A stretch of DNA of 64,000 nucleotides from assembly GCA_964019415.1 (NCBI GenBank), contig OZ025883.1:861206-925205 (forward strand). The letters run 5' to 3'. Both the position numbers and the translations under genes were made by a program. The stretch comes from Ianthella basta. Its lineage: Eukaryota > Porifera > Demospongiae > Verongiida > Ianthellidae. The notes below the pieces were generated by a model. The model did no database searches and was not told the DNA's origin. It was given only the letters and a program-made list of their open reading frames with translations. Shown here one piece after another: positions 1 to 12,800 of the stretch (the stretch's first letter is position 1; the number at the start of each line of letters is the position of its first letter).

Positions 1-2699
1 CTGTACGAAGCGTTTCACTTGGGCCAGAACTGGGTGACGGTCTGTCATTTGCCGGATTTGTGCTACGGAGACTGGCCCCATGGAAAGATGTTCCATGAGC
101 TGGATGGTCTCTGGTGGAGTAGGAACTTGGGATGGTGTCGTTGGCAAGGGCAACCGACTGAGGGCATCTGCGTTGCAGTGCTTCTCCCCTGCCTTGTACG
201 TTATTTTGTAGTCGTACGCCCCAAGCAACAGTGCCCAACGCTGCAACCTGGCTGAAGCCATTGCAGGAGTGGCTTTGGATGGGCTCAAGAGATGCATCAA
301 TGGTCGATGATCTGACACAATGGTGAAGGAACGTCCATAGATGTACTGATGGAAGTGTTTAACACCAAAAATGATGGCCAGCGCCTCCTTGTCCAATTGT
401 GAGTACTGTTTCTCCGCAGAAGCGAGTGTTCTAGAGGCGAACGCGATGGGCCTCTCAGATCCGTCATCCATTAGATGAGAAAGAACAGCTCCAACCCCGT
501 ATGGTGAAGCATCACATGCCAACAACAGTGGCTTGTTCCCGTCAAAGTGGACGAGGAGGTTGGGAGAATCTATGAGTTCCTTTACCTGGTCTAAGGCTGC
601 CTGCTGCTCATGTCCCCACTTCCATGGCATTCCCTGTTGCAAGAGTTGATGAAGAGGGGTGAGGATGGTAGCCACATCAGGCAGGAACTTCCTGTAGTAG
701 TTGACCAGACCAAGAGACCAAGCAGGGATCTTAACTCGGTCAGGTTCTGGGGAGCAGGAGCATTGACAATGGCAGCCACCTTGCTGGCTGATGGCTCCAA
801 GCCATCCGAGCTGATTCCGTGTCCCAGATACTCGACCCTTGGTAGCAGAAAGGCGCACTTCTCCTTCTTCAGCTTCATCCCGGAGGTCTCCAGTCGTTGC
901 AAGACTGCACTGAGGTTGCGCAAATGTTCCTCATCAGATGTACCAGTGACCAGGATGTCGTCCAGGTAGGTACACACACCAGGCAAACCTTGCAGCAACG
1001 TCTCCATTAGCCGCTGGAAGATAGCAGGGGCGGAGGCAACCCCAAAGGGCAAACGCTGGTAACGGAACAGGCCTCTGTGTGTGTTCACTGTGACGTACTG
1101 CTGAGATGTTTCCTCCAGGCGCACCTGAAGGTACGCATGAGATAAATCCAGCTTAGTGAAGGATTTCCCTCCGGCCAGAGATGCAAGGAGGTCTTCGATG
1201 CGTGGTAATGGATACACCTCCAGTTTCGCTGCTTTGTTCACTGTCAGCTTGTAGTCGCCGCAAATTCTGACTGTTCCGTCCCTCTTGACTACTGACACAA
1301 TTGGTGCAGCCCAATCAGAGAACTGGACTGGTGTGATGACTCCCTGCTTCTCCAACCTGTCTAGCTCTGCTTCAACCTTCTGCCGCAATGCGAAAGGTAC
1401 AGAACGAGCTTTGTAAAAGGCTGGCTGGGCTTGTGCATCGACAAAGAGCTTGGCTTCTACTCCCTTGAGCATCCCAAGGCCTGGCTCGAACACCTTCTCA
1501 TGCTGCCGCAAAATGGATTCCAACGTATGCTGCACAGTAATGGAAAGGATCTCCTTCCAGTCAAGGCGCAATTTTGTGAGCCAGTCACGACCCAGGAGAC
1601 TTGGACCACTCCCTGCAACCACAAGAAGTGGCAGGCGAGCTTCTTGATCATTGGTTCCAGCAGTGACCAATATGGATCCAAGCACTGCGATCTCTTCTCC
1701 GGTGTAGGTACGAAGCTTGACTGCACTCTCTTGGAGGGCGGGGGCAGCACTGGCATTCCACAGAGACTTGAACGTGGCTTCACTGATCAAGGAGAGAGAC
1801 GCACCTGTGTCGACTTCCATGTCTAACACCTTCCCATCTAGGGTCACAGCAGTCTTCAGTGGCGTGGATGGAGCATCCTGGTCCACCACTGGGTACAGGG
1901 TGTACTCCTCAGGTGGAGAAGCTTCCTCCACTTTATGGGTCGGCAGACCCCGGCTCTTCCCTGGTGGGTTATCCTGCTTGGGCTTGCTCCGGCACATCCT
2001 CACGATATGCCCAACCTTGTTGCAACCCCTGCACCGCTCGGTCTTGAAACGGCAGTTTGCAGCAGTGTGCTTTCCACCACAGCGGTAGCAAGGTGGATGG
2101 GGTTTGGAAGGAGTGGGGGCGAAGTTGGCTCGGTGTCCTTGCAGCTTATGAACTGAGGTGGAGCTGGCTGTATCAGGCTGCAGATCCTTCAGATCTCTGG
2201 TAGCCAACTCCATAGCTTGGGCGATCTCCAAGGCCTTCGCAAAGGTCAAGGAACTTTCAGCAAGCAAACGGTGCTGAACACGCGAATCCGCGATTCCCCA
2301 CACTAAACGATCCCTTAACATCTCATCTAGAGCACCCCCAAACTCACAAAACTCTGACAACTTCTTTAACTCCGCTACGTAGGCAGCCACCGTTTCTCCC
2401 GACTGCCGCGTCCGCGAGTTGAACTTGAAGCGCTGGACCACCGCTGATGGTCGTGGGTTGTGGTACTTGTTGACTTTCTCCACGAGGTCTTCGAACGAAA
2501 ATTCGGTGGGCTTCTGCGGTGCCACCAAACTGCGGATGAGTACGTAAGTGGACGGACCACACACGCTCAGAAGAATCGCTCTCTTCTTGTCTCCAGCAGC
2601 CACGTCGTTGGCCGCGAAATAGTACTCTAACCGCTCGGCATATGCGGACCACTCTTCCACTTCCTGCCGAAATTCCCCGATGCTACCGTGCTTTGCCAT
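1..2699 (-). pseudogene. gag-pol of the Ty3/gypsy element, frameshifted
   Basis: The start is the ATG at 2697-2699. The first open segment runs down to about 591 and holds a capsid-type gag, two CCHC zinc knuckles (CYRCGGKHTAANC, CRGCNKVGHIVRMC), an aspartic protease with DTGAS, and a reverse transcriptase with a YLDD active site. An 8-bp tandem duplication at 707-722 (agaccaag twice) shifts the frame just after RT. Beyond it the neighbouring frame stays open to base 1 and shows RNase H signatures (ACDASPYG, SDHRPL). The encoded enzymes would copy and integrate the element. A single recent lesion in otherwise good coding sequence suggests a young, newly dead copy. The 3' part lies outside the window. 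Confidence 0.85.
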
Positions 2700-2728
2700 C
2701 GCTACTGGATCCCAGCTTCGTCGCCAAA

Positions 2729-2907
2729 TGTGATAACTGACCAGTTCATGCACATACAAACACGATGCGACACGATTCAAGGACGCTCACCGCGTGGCTG
2801 GAGAACTCAATGAACAACAAGTTACACACAGGATCATGAGGCATGCACACGTGCACCCTACATCACATGATGCATTAAATAATAACACATACAAGCAAGT
2901 CACTACA
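2729..2907 (-). repeat. Probable 5' LTR of the gypsy element
   Basis: The segment is bounded by TG...CA on either strand (minus strand: TGTAGTGACT ... AGTTATCACA) and lies immediately outside the putative primer-binding site, where the 5' LTR must be. It is short (179 bp). Its partner LTR is outside the window, so the outer boundary is inferred only from the TG/CA termini. Confidence 0.5.
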
Positions 2908-3874
2908 GGTTGTTTGTTGCTAGGGTGAACACAGAGAGGGAAGGGGTGGAGAGGAGATTAGTGAACAAATTGAGGAGAGGAGATGGGGAAAGGGAAGGGA
3001 GAGTAGGCAACTGATATTGCAAGCACAATGGCACAAGGATGAATGTGAACAGTAGCTACTCATTGGCAAATCATAGTCATATTAATTGAATAACTCATTG
3101 GCAAATTAATGAGTGCAGTGAACCCCATGCAAATCAGATCAGTTAGGTTTGGCTTCTCTATCTATGATCATTATGCATCACTCTTATGTATAACACAACA
3201 TAATAGCTGTATATTGATGTACCTTGAAAATGTCTTAGAGAAGAATTCAACACAGCAAATAGCTATGGAAGTATCGGAACTCCTCCACAATAGAATACAT
3301 GTATGTAGCTAGCTAAATTTGTTCATATAATTATATGATTCATTTAATTCCAGTCTCATATTTGTATGGTGGCTAGCTAGCTACTAGCTACACCTACATT
3401 AACACTCAACACGCCCACACTGGCATTGCTCACCTGCAGTCTGCTTCTAGCTCTGTGGAGGCGGAGGTCTGCAGGAGCCCTGCCTCTCCTCCGTCCTCAT
3501 TACACTACAGAAGCAGTTTGCAGTGCACATCCGGTTTCAGTAATCAGCATAGCTACCTAGCTATAGCTAGGGTATCCCAAACATGCTAGACAACACGGAC
3601 TGTATGTTAGTTGGGCCGATTGTACTCACGCTGATAGTGGTGCGCGCCTTTCGACAGCATTCGTGCCGTAGTGGTGCATAGCAGTCACTTACGCGAGACT
3701 GTTCTTACATGGGAAGATTAGCGCGTCGGCCATTTAATTGGCTGCGTTTACAGGCTGGGCTGGCGCATAAATTAGAGTGCCGTAGCACTCTCTATGTAAG
3801 GATGTATGGTATCAAGTCGCATAATTATAATAATGAAACTAGCTGTCATGTATATACTAATACTCTCTCTTGAT
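2908..3874. other. 3' flank of KM-1, no gene seen
   Basis: This is AT-rich non-coding DNA with many ctagctag runs. It is recognisably homologous to the 3' flanks of KM-2 (about 20150-20764 plus 22204-22487), KM-3 (about 32590-33506) and KM-5 (about 62930-63922). The array's duplication unit therefore includes roughly 1 kb beyond the stop codon. No further coding or RNA gene was recognised. Confidence 0.6.
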
Positions 3875-6800
3875 TTAATGAAGGTACACAGTGTAGAAGT
3901 GATCCAGGCTAGGCTTCATCTCTTTCTGCAGCTGGTCCCTAGGATGACAGAGGTTAAAAAAGAATATAGCAGGTAGATTATTAAATCTTGTTAATTATGT
4001 ACAGGATAGTATTCAGATCAATTAAAGACAATTAATTACTAATCACTAATCTAAATTATTATATATCTAGCTAATTCATCGTGTACTGTGAGTTCACCAT
4101 GCAATAGCTAGCTAGCTAGCATAGATGTCTTGAACACTATTGAGTGGACAACCTGCAGGAGCACCTAGCTAGCTAAATACAAACAAATAATTATGGTATA
4201 AGATATGGAGGATGACCATTAAACAAGTAAGTTTCTAAATTCATGCATTGCACACAGTTCCTTAAATGGCAGGTACCACCGTAGAGGCAACTACTCTGCC
4301 AGGCAAAACCAACCACTACTATCACTGTGTGGGGGCTTGTAAATGGACTAATATTTCAAGTTGCAATGGATACATAGCATGTGCTCGAGGTAACATCACT
4401 AGCTCTATGAACTAGACAATTAGCAGCAAGACTTACTGAAAAGCAGTGGCTTGGTTTATCCATGCAATTCTCTGTTGCAGATCTTGGATATTTTCTTTAA
4501 GACCCTTCCGCTTGTCAGCCAAGGCTGCCCTGAAGTTCTCAACCTGAGACTCCAACAAGCTTTTAAAGTTGTCCATGCACTGTCTCTTCACTTCTGGCTT
4601 ACCAGCATTGAGTTGCTTTTTCAATTGGTTAATGATCTGAAAGGGAAGACAGTGCAAGGAATGCTGAAAAGGTCAACTGTGACAGAATGCAATGCCAGAA
4701 TACTTTGATTGCCAGGCAATTACAAGTATATTTAATAATTAACATCTCAGATGGCTATTACACTGTATAACATTCAATGAATACTATCAATGGTTGAAAT
4801 GAATTCTTTATTATATCAGCCAAGCACAATTAACACTCAGGTAGCTACTATATTAGCATGCAGGATGTTTGTGCATGGACCCAAGACATTTTCATCAAAT
4901 GTCTAAGAGCAAGGCCTCATATAGAGACCCCGTGTGGAGACTGTGTAGAGCTAGCTATTATTATGTGTGTCAAAATGTTCTGAGTGGATGCCCATAAGTG
5001 CTTTATGTGTATATTTTCATGACACCTAAGGTTCACAGGGTTCATTGGGGTTAGGTTGGATATGAGAACTTAGCCCGGCTCTTACCCAGGTCCCAATTTC
5101 CGAATCGCTCATCCCTAACATCAGGGATTCCAGTTTATGCTGTTTTGGCCTTCCTGCAGGCATCAGGATCCAGTCTCTTATTCATAACACCAGGGGATTC
5201 CATTTTACCCTTTTGCTTTCCAGCAGGCATCAGCTTGCAGTCTCCCTTGCTGACGCACCTGTTCTTCATGTAAGCAAGTTTCAGCCTTTTCAAGCACCTT
5301 CCTTGAATTCAAATGAGTTCTGTCAGTGAGCTTTTCATACTAGACAGTACAGGAAAAGCATGTTCGTCCGACGTCCGTCCACCATCCGCACACTCTTTCA
5401 CATGGACTGTTCGCAATCTGCACACTCTTTCCATATACAAACGTGGACTGTCCACAAAAATTTAATACTAGAAAGTGCCGTTTTAATATAGCTTCAGTGT
5501 GGTTGCTGCAGTCATTGAGCATCTACAGCCTGATTTTTGTGCAAAACCTATCTTTCAGGAGCTACACAAGCCCTTGAAAGTGCCTTAATCATGCAAATGA
5601 CCCAAAACGTGGCGGACAGATCGACGAACTGAGCCACAAACCAAACACATAACCCCTGTTGCACAATTGCGCACAGGGTAATAAGGTATGAGGTAAGAAA
5701 TGTGAGAATGAGAATGCATATCATACATTCCACACCTTGTGTCATTCCTACATACCACACCCATGTTAATCCTACCACACCTCCATTATTCCTACCACAA
5801 CTCATGCCAGTCTCCTACCCTCATGTCACTCCTACCACACGTCATGTCGCTCCTACCACACCTCATGTCACTCCTACCACACCTCGTGTCACTCCTACCA
5901 CACCTCCTGTCATTCCTACCACACCTCATGTGTCACTCTTACCGCACCTTATGTCACTCCTATCACATCTGGGTGCATACAGTGAAACAAACATGCACAA
6001 AACATATATACATAGATATGTGGCAACGCCTCCATTCCTAACACACCGGAGGTCTGCACAGTGTAGGCATGAAGTGGTGGCTAACATTGAGGTGCACATA
6101 CTTTTCTGTCTTCTGCTTCTCTGCCTGCATGATCTGCACACCACCAGCCTCCCACTGCCACCTTCACCACTTTGTCGTCCTTGCGAAGACCGAGTGCAGA
6201 CATCGGGACTGCCTGCAGCCATGCCCCTAACTCCTTTCTCCTAGTTGCCAGGAGGTGAGCTCTTGTTGTCTGATCTGGGGCTGCCTCTAGTAAGGCTGCA
6301 GCTGCTGCTGTTACCCTGGGGGAGTCCCAGGCTCTCTGCTGGCCGGATGTTGGGGCAGTGGGTGGGGGTTCACTGTGCCCCTGACTCCACAATTTCAGTG
6401 CTGCGAGCTTGCATCTGCAGGGCCGTAGCACAAGGATGGAAACCGGTCCGGCCATGACATAGCATGCCTGACGTTCTAGGGGGGGTTGGGGGCATGCCCC
6501 CCCCCCAGGAAATGTTTGAAATCTGGATGCTTTAAGATCAATTCTGGGGCATTTCTGGGACTATCGGTATCCAACTCCCATGTGTTCAACAAGCTGAGTC
6601 TTAAAGCCTTTTGTTGCAGCAAACATGTCAATGGCCTTCTTGCGTGTGACGAATGATATTGAATCGGTCTTGATTTAGCTGTCTCAACAACAAGATCTTG
6701 CAATAGTCATGCTCACACTATGTACATAGCAACAGCTGTTGCATGTGACAGCTTGACTGTGTAGTACAACACTTCACAATAGAGTATCACAATAGATTAG

Positions 6801-9800
6801 CAGGTACTTAAGCATAGATGTAGGATCCCCATGCTTACATTATAGTAAGGTGTCTTATAACATCTACAGGATGATGTAACATTCATATTTTATGCAAACT
6901 TCATTGTAAGATGGCCACGCCGTGCAGTGCAGAAAATGATTGTTCATTTAAGTGCTATTTTACTTAGTACCTAGGCAAAATTCAGCCACCCGCTCCCGGT
7001 ATGGAGACCAATCAGAAAGTAGAGCATTGCAAACTTTTGGTTAGTGCCCCTCCCCAAATCTGAAAGTCTCTGAAAATGCTTATAGCTTTGATTTTTAGAA
7101 ATCCTGTCTTTGAGGATAAAACCAGTCCGGCCATGGCTGGACTGGCCAGACTGGGTGCTATGGCCCTGATCTGGGCACAACACATCCTGTAGCCTGGGTG
7201 GAACAATCTGCCTGACAAGGTCTAAGGATGGTGAGGCAGAACAGCAGGGACCCAAGGGATCTCCCTGCTGCACTCTCTCAGATGACTGGCTGACACTGCC
7301 CCCCCCCATAAAAAAGGGAGGACGGCGAGCCAAGTGCCGAAGGTACCAGAGGAAGTAGCTCTGGCACCAGCTCCTCTACTGCCACAATCATCTTATCTTG
7401 ATGAAGGCAATTGAATGCATTATTGAAATCAAGCTTGGTCTGGCTCCAGATTGTGCAGGAAAAGACGTGCTGCATGGACGGCTGCTTCTGCACCCAGAGG
7501 AACCCGTAACCCAACTGATGAGTTGCATGCAAGGTCCCCATTGCCTTCATGACGTGGTTTCCTGCATGCTTGGCTGCCAATCGTGGAAGAGTGCAACCCA
7601 TGGCGATTGGTTGCACTCCACCATCCCTCTTGTTCAACACGATAAGGGTTGCAGAAGAAACGGTGACACACAGAGTGGGATGCCTCACCTGCTAGGATGA
7701 AATTTATGAAGTTGGTTAGGGACTGAAGCAACATTTGACATCCTTCCACAGCCGAACTTCCCATCATGTCCTTTAAGTGCTAAGGGGTGCAGTCCAACTG
7801 GGCCACATAAAAAAACACAGGGGAAGAAACAGATGGCTTTAACCACCTCCTCAGTTGACACCTGAATGGGGGAAATGTGAGCCCCAGCTGAAACTGGAAG
7901 AGCAGTGGATTCACTGTGTGGCAAGGAGTGTTTCTACTATAAAGCAGAAAGGCTGTTCCTGTTAGCTTCAGCAATGGTGTCCTCAAAGGAGGCTAAACAA
8001 ATAGCTCCTCTGAAGCCCTCCTCCAGCGTAGCTGATACTCTAGCTGCTAGGTTCTCCAGAGAGTCCTGGGGGACTCTGCTTGTCATTATACCTGGGGCAC
8101 TTTGGGGCAGGTCTGAGTCAGCTTCCTCCCTTGTCATTGAGTTGACACAGGATGCCAAACTCCTACAATGGCCACCTCTCCTAGGCACTCTAGGGCAACG
8201 GGGAGCAAAGCAAAACAGATGTTCCCAAGACGATTCATTGATATTTGATGTAACCTGGTCGAGGATTGCAGCTAGCTTTCTAGAAGATGGATGGCAGGAA
8301 GCACGTGGAAGTCTCTTCAGGATCTTCACTGTGGAGCACAGAGGGTCAAACAAAGGGCACGGAAAGGGATCAGCTGTCTGGTCCTGACAATTCTCATCTA
8401 GGTGAGGGGAGACTGGCCGATTATGTGAGCCTGGGCATCGACTGCCAACTGGTCCATGAACGCATGCCAATCCAGTTTTAGTTACTGGCATGACACAATG
8501 ACAAACAGCACATTGGGTGCGGGAGGGATCGATATTGGTCAAATGATTGGGACTCTCTTCCAGCATCATATTCTCGTTAGGTTGTGACATTTCAACTGCT
8601 TGTGGTTGCTGTGGTCTCTGGATGCTAGATCGATCTTGCTGCTATCTCTTCCACGATGGTGGCGGCCATCTTGACATCTCTTTGCTCTCTCTCTATATAT
8701 ACTTCTCTCTATAATACATAGTTGTTATAATTCTATCATGCTATTAGCTAGGTGTCCACTACGTAACTGATTCAGAATAATGAATTACTGTATGGACCTT
8801 AAATTTTCCGGTACTATAAACTTTTGAAGTTTGCATGAGGAATTTCACATTTGTTGTGTTTTTATTTTTGCTGCATGCTGCTCATAAGAACCTGAACAAA
8901 GTGTTATTAAATCATGCAGTAGCACTGTCAAGGAAGATGGAAGAGATGTTGTCACAATTTATCTGAGAGAACCAGCATGCTCCCCTCAGGTGCATTCTCA
9001 TGCTCCTTCTGTTTTAACTGGACTATTAGAATATGATATAGGTGAATAATCATGTATCCCTTCTTATATTTATGACCTGTAAACAAAAGTGTATGTGGAA
9101 CCACATGCATCTACAGCTGTGAAGATGCTGTAAGCTATAGCTAAGCTCACTTTTCCTTTCACCTGTTCCAATTGATCTTCAGGACTAAATGCCCAAGCAA
9201 TGCCTTCTAGACCAAGAAACAGTACAAACCATGGGGGAATTACTGCATTGGCTGCATATATAAAACCCTGAGAAGAAAATACAATGAACAGAAAATGGAA
9301 GTCTCAATCACCAAAATTACACACACATCGCAACTTATTTTAATAAACGTAACGCACATTTTCGTTGTCCAGGATACATATTCCTTCATTTCTGGACGGA
9401 ATGTCACTAAATGCGGTAGGATTATGGAGAGGCATAGGCAGAGTAACTTGGCTGAGCTGAAATTTGGGTTAAAGTTGTTCTGTCCGAGTTTCTGCCACTT
9501 TTACAGTCGCCGCCATATCAAAGAGATAGGGGAAAGATCTGTTTCGTTGTCCAGAAACTCCTCCAATTTCGACCAATCGTCGCCAAACTTGGAAGAGTAT
9601 ATCAAAGCAGTACGGGGGGTGACTAAGGTGGTTAGTGCCTTTGCCACAGGACTCCTTTAGACGAAATGGATTGACGTAAGTAAATTCTGTATGTACGGAG
9701 TTTTACAGAACGAGTCTACAGAATGCTCCCAATTAAATAGATAGTTTTGATTGATTAAATGCTTAAATTACGAACCGTAGACTGGGAACCCACCCGAAGG

Positions 9801-12800
9801 GCGGGCATTCAGCTAGTAAAATATTAAGATACATACATGCATGCAGTGGGTATAATGGTACATATAATCGTAAGATTATACTGGTACTTGTACACTATAC
9901 CATGCAGTTATATACAGTCCCATGCACTGTTACTTGTACTACAAGCACTGAAATCTTGAACCGTTCATCTTATCCATGAACGTTACTCACCGCACCAACA
10001 TAACTGTCTGTGCTATGTTGATACCTCTTTTGCACACGATATTCTTTACCCTCCACTGTGATGAGTTCAGTAGGTGGCCCAATGTTTTTAAGATCCCATT
10101 TGAAGGGCTGAAGCTCTAACTGCCAGAAGAAAAATATGGCATTGCACAGATACTGCAATACTGAGTTTAATTCTGAATTTAATAACTAATTTACTTGTAG
10201 TCATGTGTACATGCACATTATATGTGCATAGAAGATTGAAGCATCCTTTCGGAATAATGCTGGACTCTTGCAGTAGGCCATTGTATCACACAAAGGCCAG
10301 CAGCTTGATGGAAACTAGCCTGCTACACCAGCATTACTGTCTCAGCGTAGGGGGGGGAGCTACTTAAAGTGACAATTAGTAATCTAATCACTTCTGCTAA
10401 TCATTCTCTATACAAAGACGGAAGAGTTACTTGGAGCTATTTCCCTATAGCTATAGTTGTAGCTCAGCCTTCAGTCTTGTGGAGTAGCACTGATCATGAG
10501 GGATCAATATATAGGGAAGGCTGGCTAGCTGCTTTGGTGTCCACCACCAGTAAAACACTTGTGGTTTCAACAAAAGCAGATAACACAAAACATTAATTAT
10601 GCATGCACTTATGTAAATTACTGTAACAATCAGATCTCATAAAATTTCACACTTTGATTGCATGGGCTCATTGAAGCATGGCATTCATGCAATATAGGAC
10701 CTTAAATGCATGACTTTGATGTCCATCCTGTAATCCTATATATAATGGAGCTAAGCCTGAGTATCCGTGTTCTGCATTCTTTGGAGCGTTTAGCGTTTTG
10801 CGACTCAAAAACGACGAGCTTCCTTATACAGCACTTCGGCCTACCTCCATTCGACTCGTCTGCGACACGAAAACAGCCACACGCTGTGCCAGTGCAGAGA
10901 AAATTGGGGAAGAGCAGCTGCCGTGGCCATGTTTTTCGACACCATCTTTGCCAAAGTTGCCAATTAGCATGAGGTGGCAGAGCAGGCAATGGTCTAGGAG
11001 AAGCACAATGCGGGGGCACCACCAACTGGGGCATAGAAGCTAACCATACCCAAGAGACAGGGACCGCGCTGCCCACAGGCAAATCCTGTGAAATGCTAGC
11101 TTATGGATGACTTTGCACTCTTCCACTAGCTATGGGCCGGTCTCCAGGTGTGACTACAGTTGATGAGCTTGACCTTACAGAGGATTGTCTAGAGCACTGT
11201 CAGTAGCAATAACAACAGGATCAAGACTGCTTGCGGTTAACATCAACTATGAGCCACTTTCTATTTCAATGAAGCTGAAACAGTTGCCTGTGCATGCAGC
11301 ATTTAGAGTTAGCTACCTGCAATACAAGTCAAGGCCAGACTTTCCACACCATTGCTATATTTACTTGCACAGGCCTCTGTTTTGTCATGACCAACTGTAT
11401 ATATGTTGTGCTTAGTCGCATAGGGGTACCACAACATCTTAAAGTTCTACTTAAACAACAAACCAATGACCATGACACACATTGCACTGACAGTGTTGCC
11501 TTTAAATATCCCGAAATTTATGACAATAATTTAATACAGTGTATCTGTTTTTTCTTCCGTTCTTGACTTACAGTATTATGTTCATTTGCCATGTTTGATA
11601 TTCTAATCATTGTCAGTCTGTCTGATGCACTGGCGTACAATGTGCTGGCTTTTGACATGCAAAAGGTGTCAGACAGGTCATAGATGACATACTGGGACCC
11701 AGCCCCCGGGCCGGCCCCCAAGTAGCTATTGTCAATATGCCAGCACCAGGTAGGTAGCCTTCGTTGGCGTCCATAGCAGGAAAGCCCGCCGAAGGTGGGC
11801 TTTCCTGCTAGTGTAATATAATCAGAACTTAAGCATGGGAGGGCTTGAGTATCCTCCACATGCACTGCATGCGCATGCAGTTATAAATCAACTGTAGCAT
11901 AACATCGTGCATGTTTCATGAAGAATATATCTATGGTAATTGACTTACCATTTGATCCAGCAGCCATCGTCCAAACTGTGGTCTAGCACGATATCCTTGT
12001 GCCATTTCAGTGCAACTGGCCATCTCCAAATCCAAACTGCATTAAAATAGACCTGATTAATTGTGCTTATAGAATATTGTCACAATCACATGTCACTATG
12101 CCCAGCATCATGCAACAATCACAATACAATATATGTACGATCATACCTATCTTGTTCAACCTCTGCCTGTGGTTCAACAGTGCTGATACTCAATTCTGCA
12201 ATCATTGCATCTGCAAGTTAACAGAAGTGCATGTGTCATGCAGACTTGCATACAAAAGTACATTTTACCACAAGCACCTTGAAAACATTTGGTCTTGTCA
12301 GTGGCAAACGTCTTCATTTCCTGTTCGTATGCCAGCATCAATGTCTTCATGGCCTCATCCAAGTACTCTGTTAGCTCCTTTTGGTAGTCTTCCCATTTCT
12401 CCTTATCTAACCTTTTACGATACACCTCCACTTTCCCTCGCACGTCCTCCTTGATTCCATTGTGAAGCTCATCAAACTGCATAACAATGTAAGCAGTGCA
12501 TACAGTGCAGTGTTCAGGTCTTTTGAGGGCTAGGATAATACCTGCTGCTAGGGTTATCTGTATACATAACATGCATGCATGTAGATTCTGCTGTGGATTA
12601 TTTAACAGTGAGAAACATGTACAAAAATGGCGTATGTATACTGAGATTATAACCCAATGTCAGCACATTAACATGCTGCGAAAATTAACTACCAAAGGAA
12701 ACGTCATGCCAGCCTGCTCATGCACCCATGGCTTGGTTATAATACCTACAGTTTGTCTATGCTATTATATACGTACTGCATGGGCCACATCTGAAATCAC

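Larger units (their letters stand above)
1..2907 (-). mobile_element. Ty3/gypsy-type LTR retrotransposon, 5' LTR to pol (runs off window start)
   Basis: Read on the minus strand, the element runs LTR (2907-2729), a primer-binding-like stretch directly inside it (about 2728-2707, starting TTTGGCGACGAAGC), gag, protease, reverse transcriptase and RNase H. It then leaves the window at base 1, so integrase and the 3' LTR are not visible. Gag-protease-RT-RNase H is the standard Ty3/gypsy (Metaviridae) order. The element sits just downstream of the last exon of KM-1 and has no counterpart downstream of the other array genes. Confidence 0.85.

Noticed and set aside
5740..5968. Possible CRISPR array
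   Set aside because: The 21-bp units are contiguous and degenerate with no unique spacers, and the locus is an animal intron.
5702..6244. 180-residue open frame on the plus strand rich in Thr-Pro-His
   Set aside because: It is a translation of the 21-bp minisatellite and the antisense of the RT remnant, not a gene.
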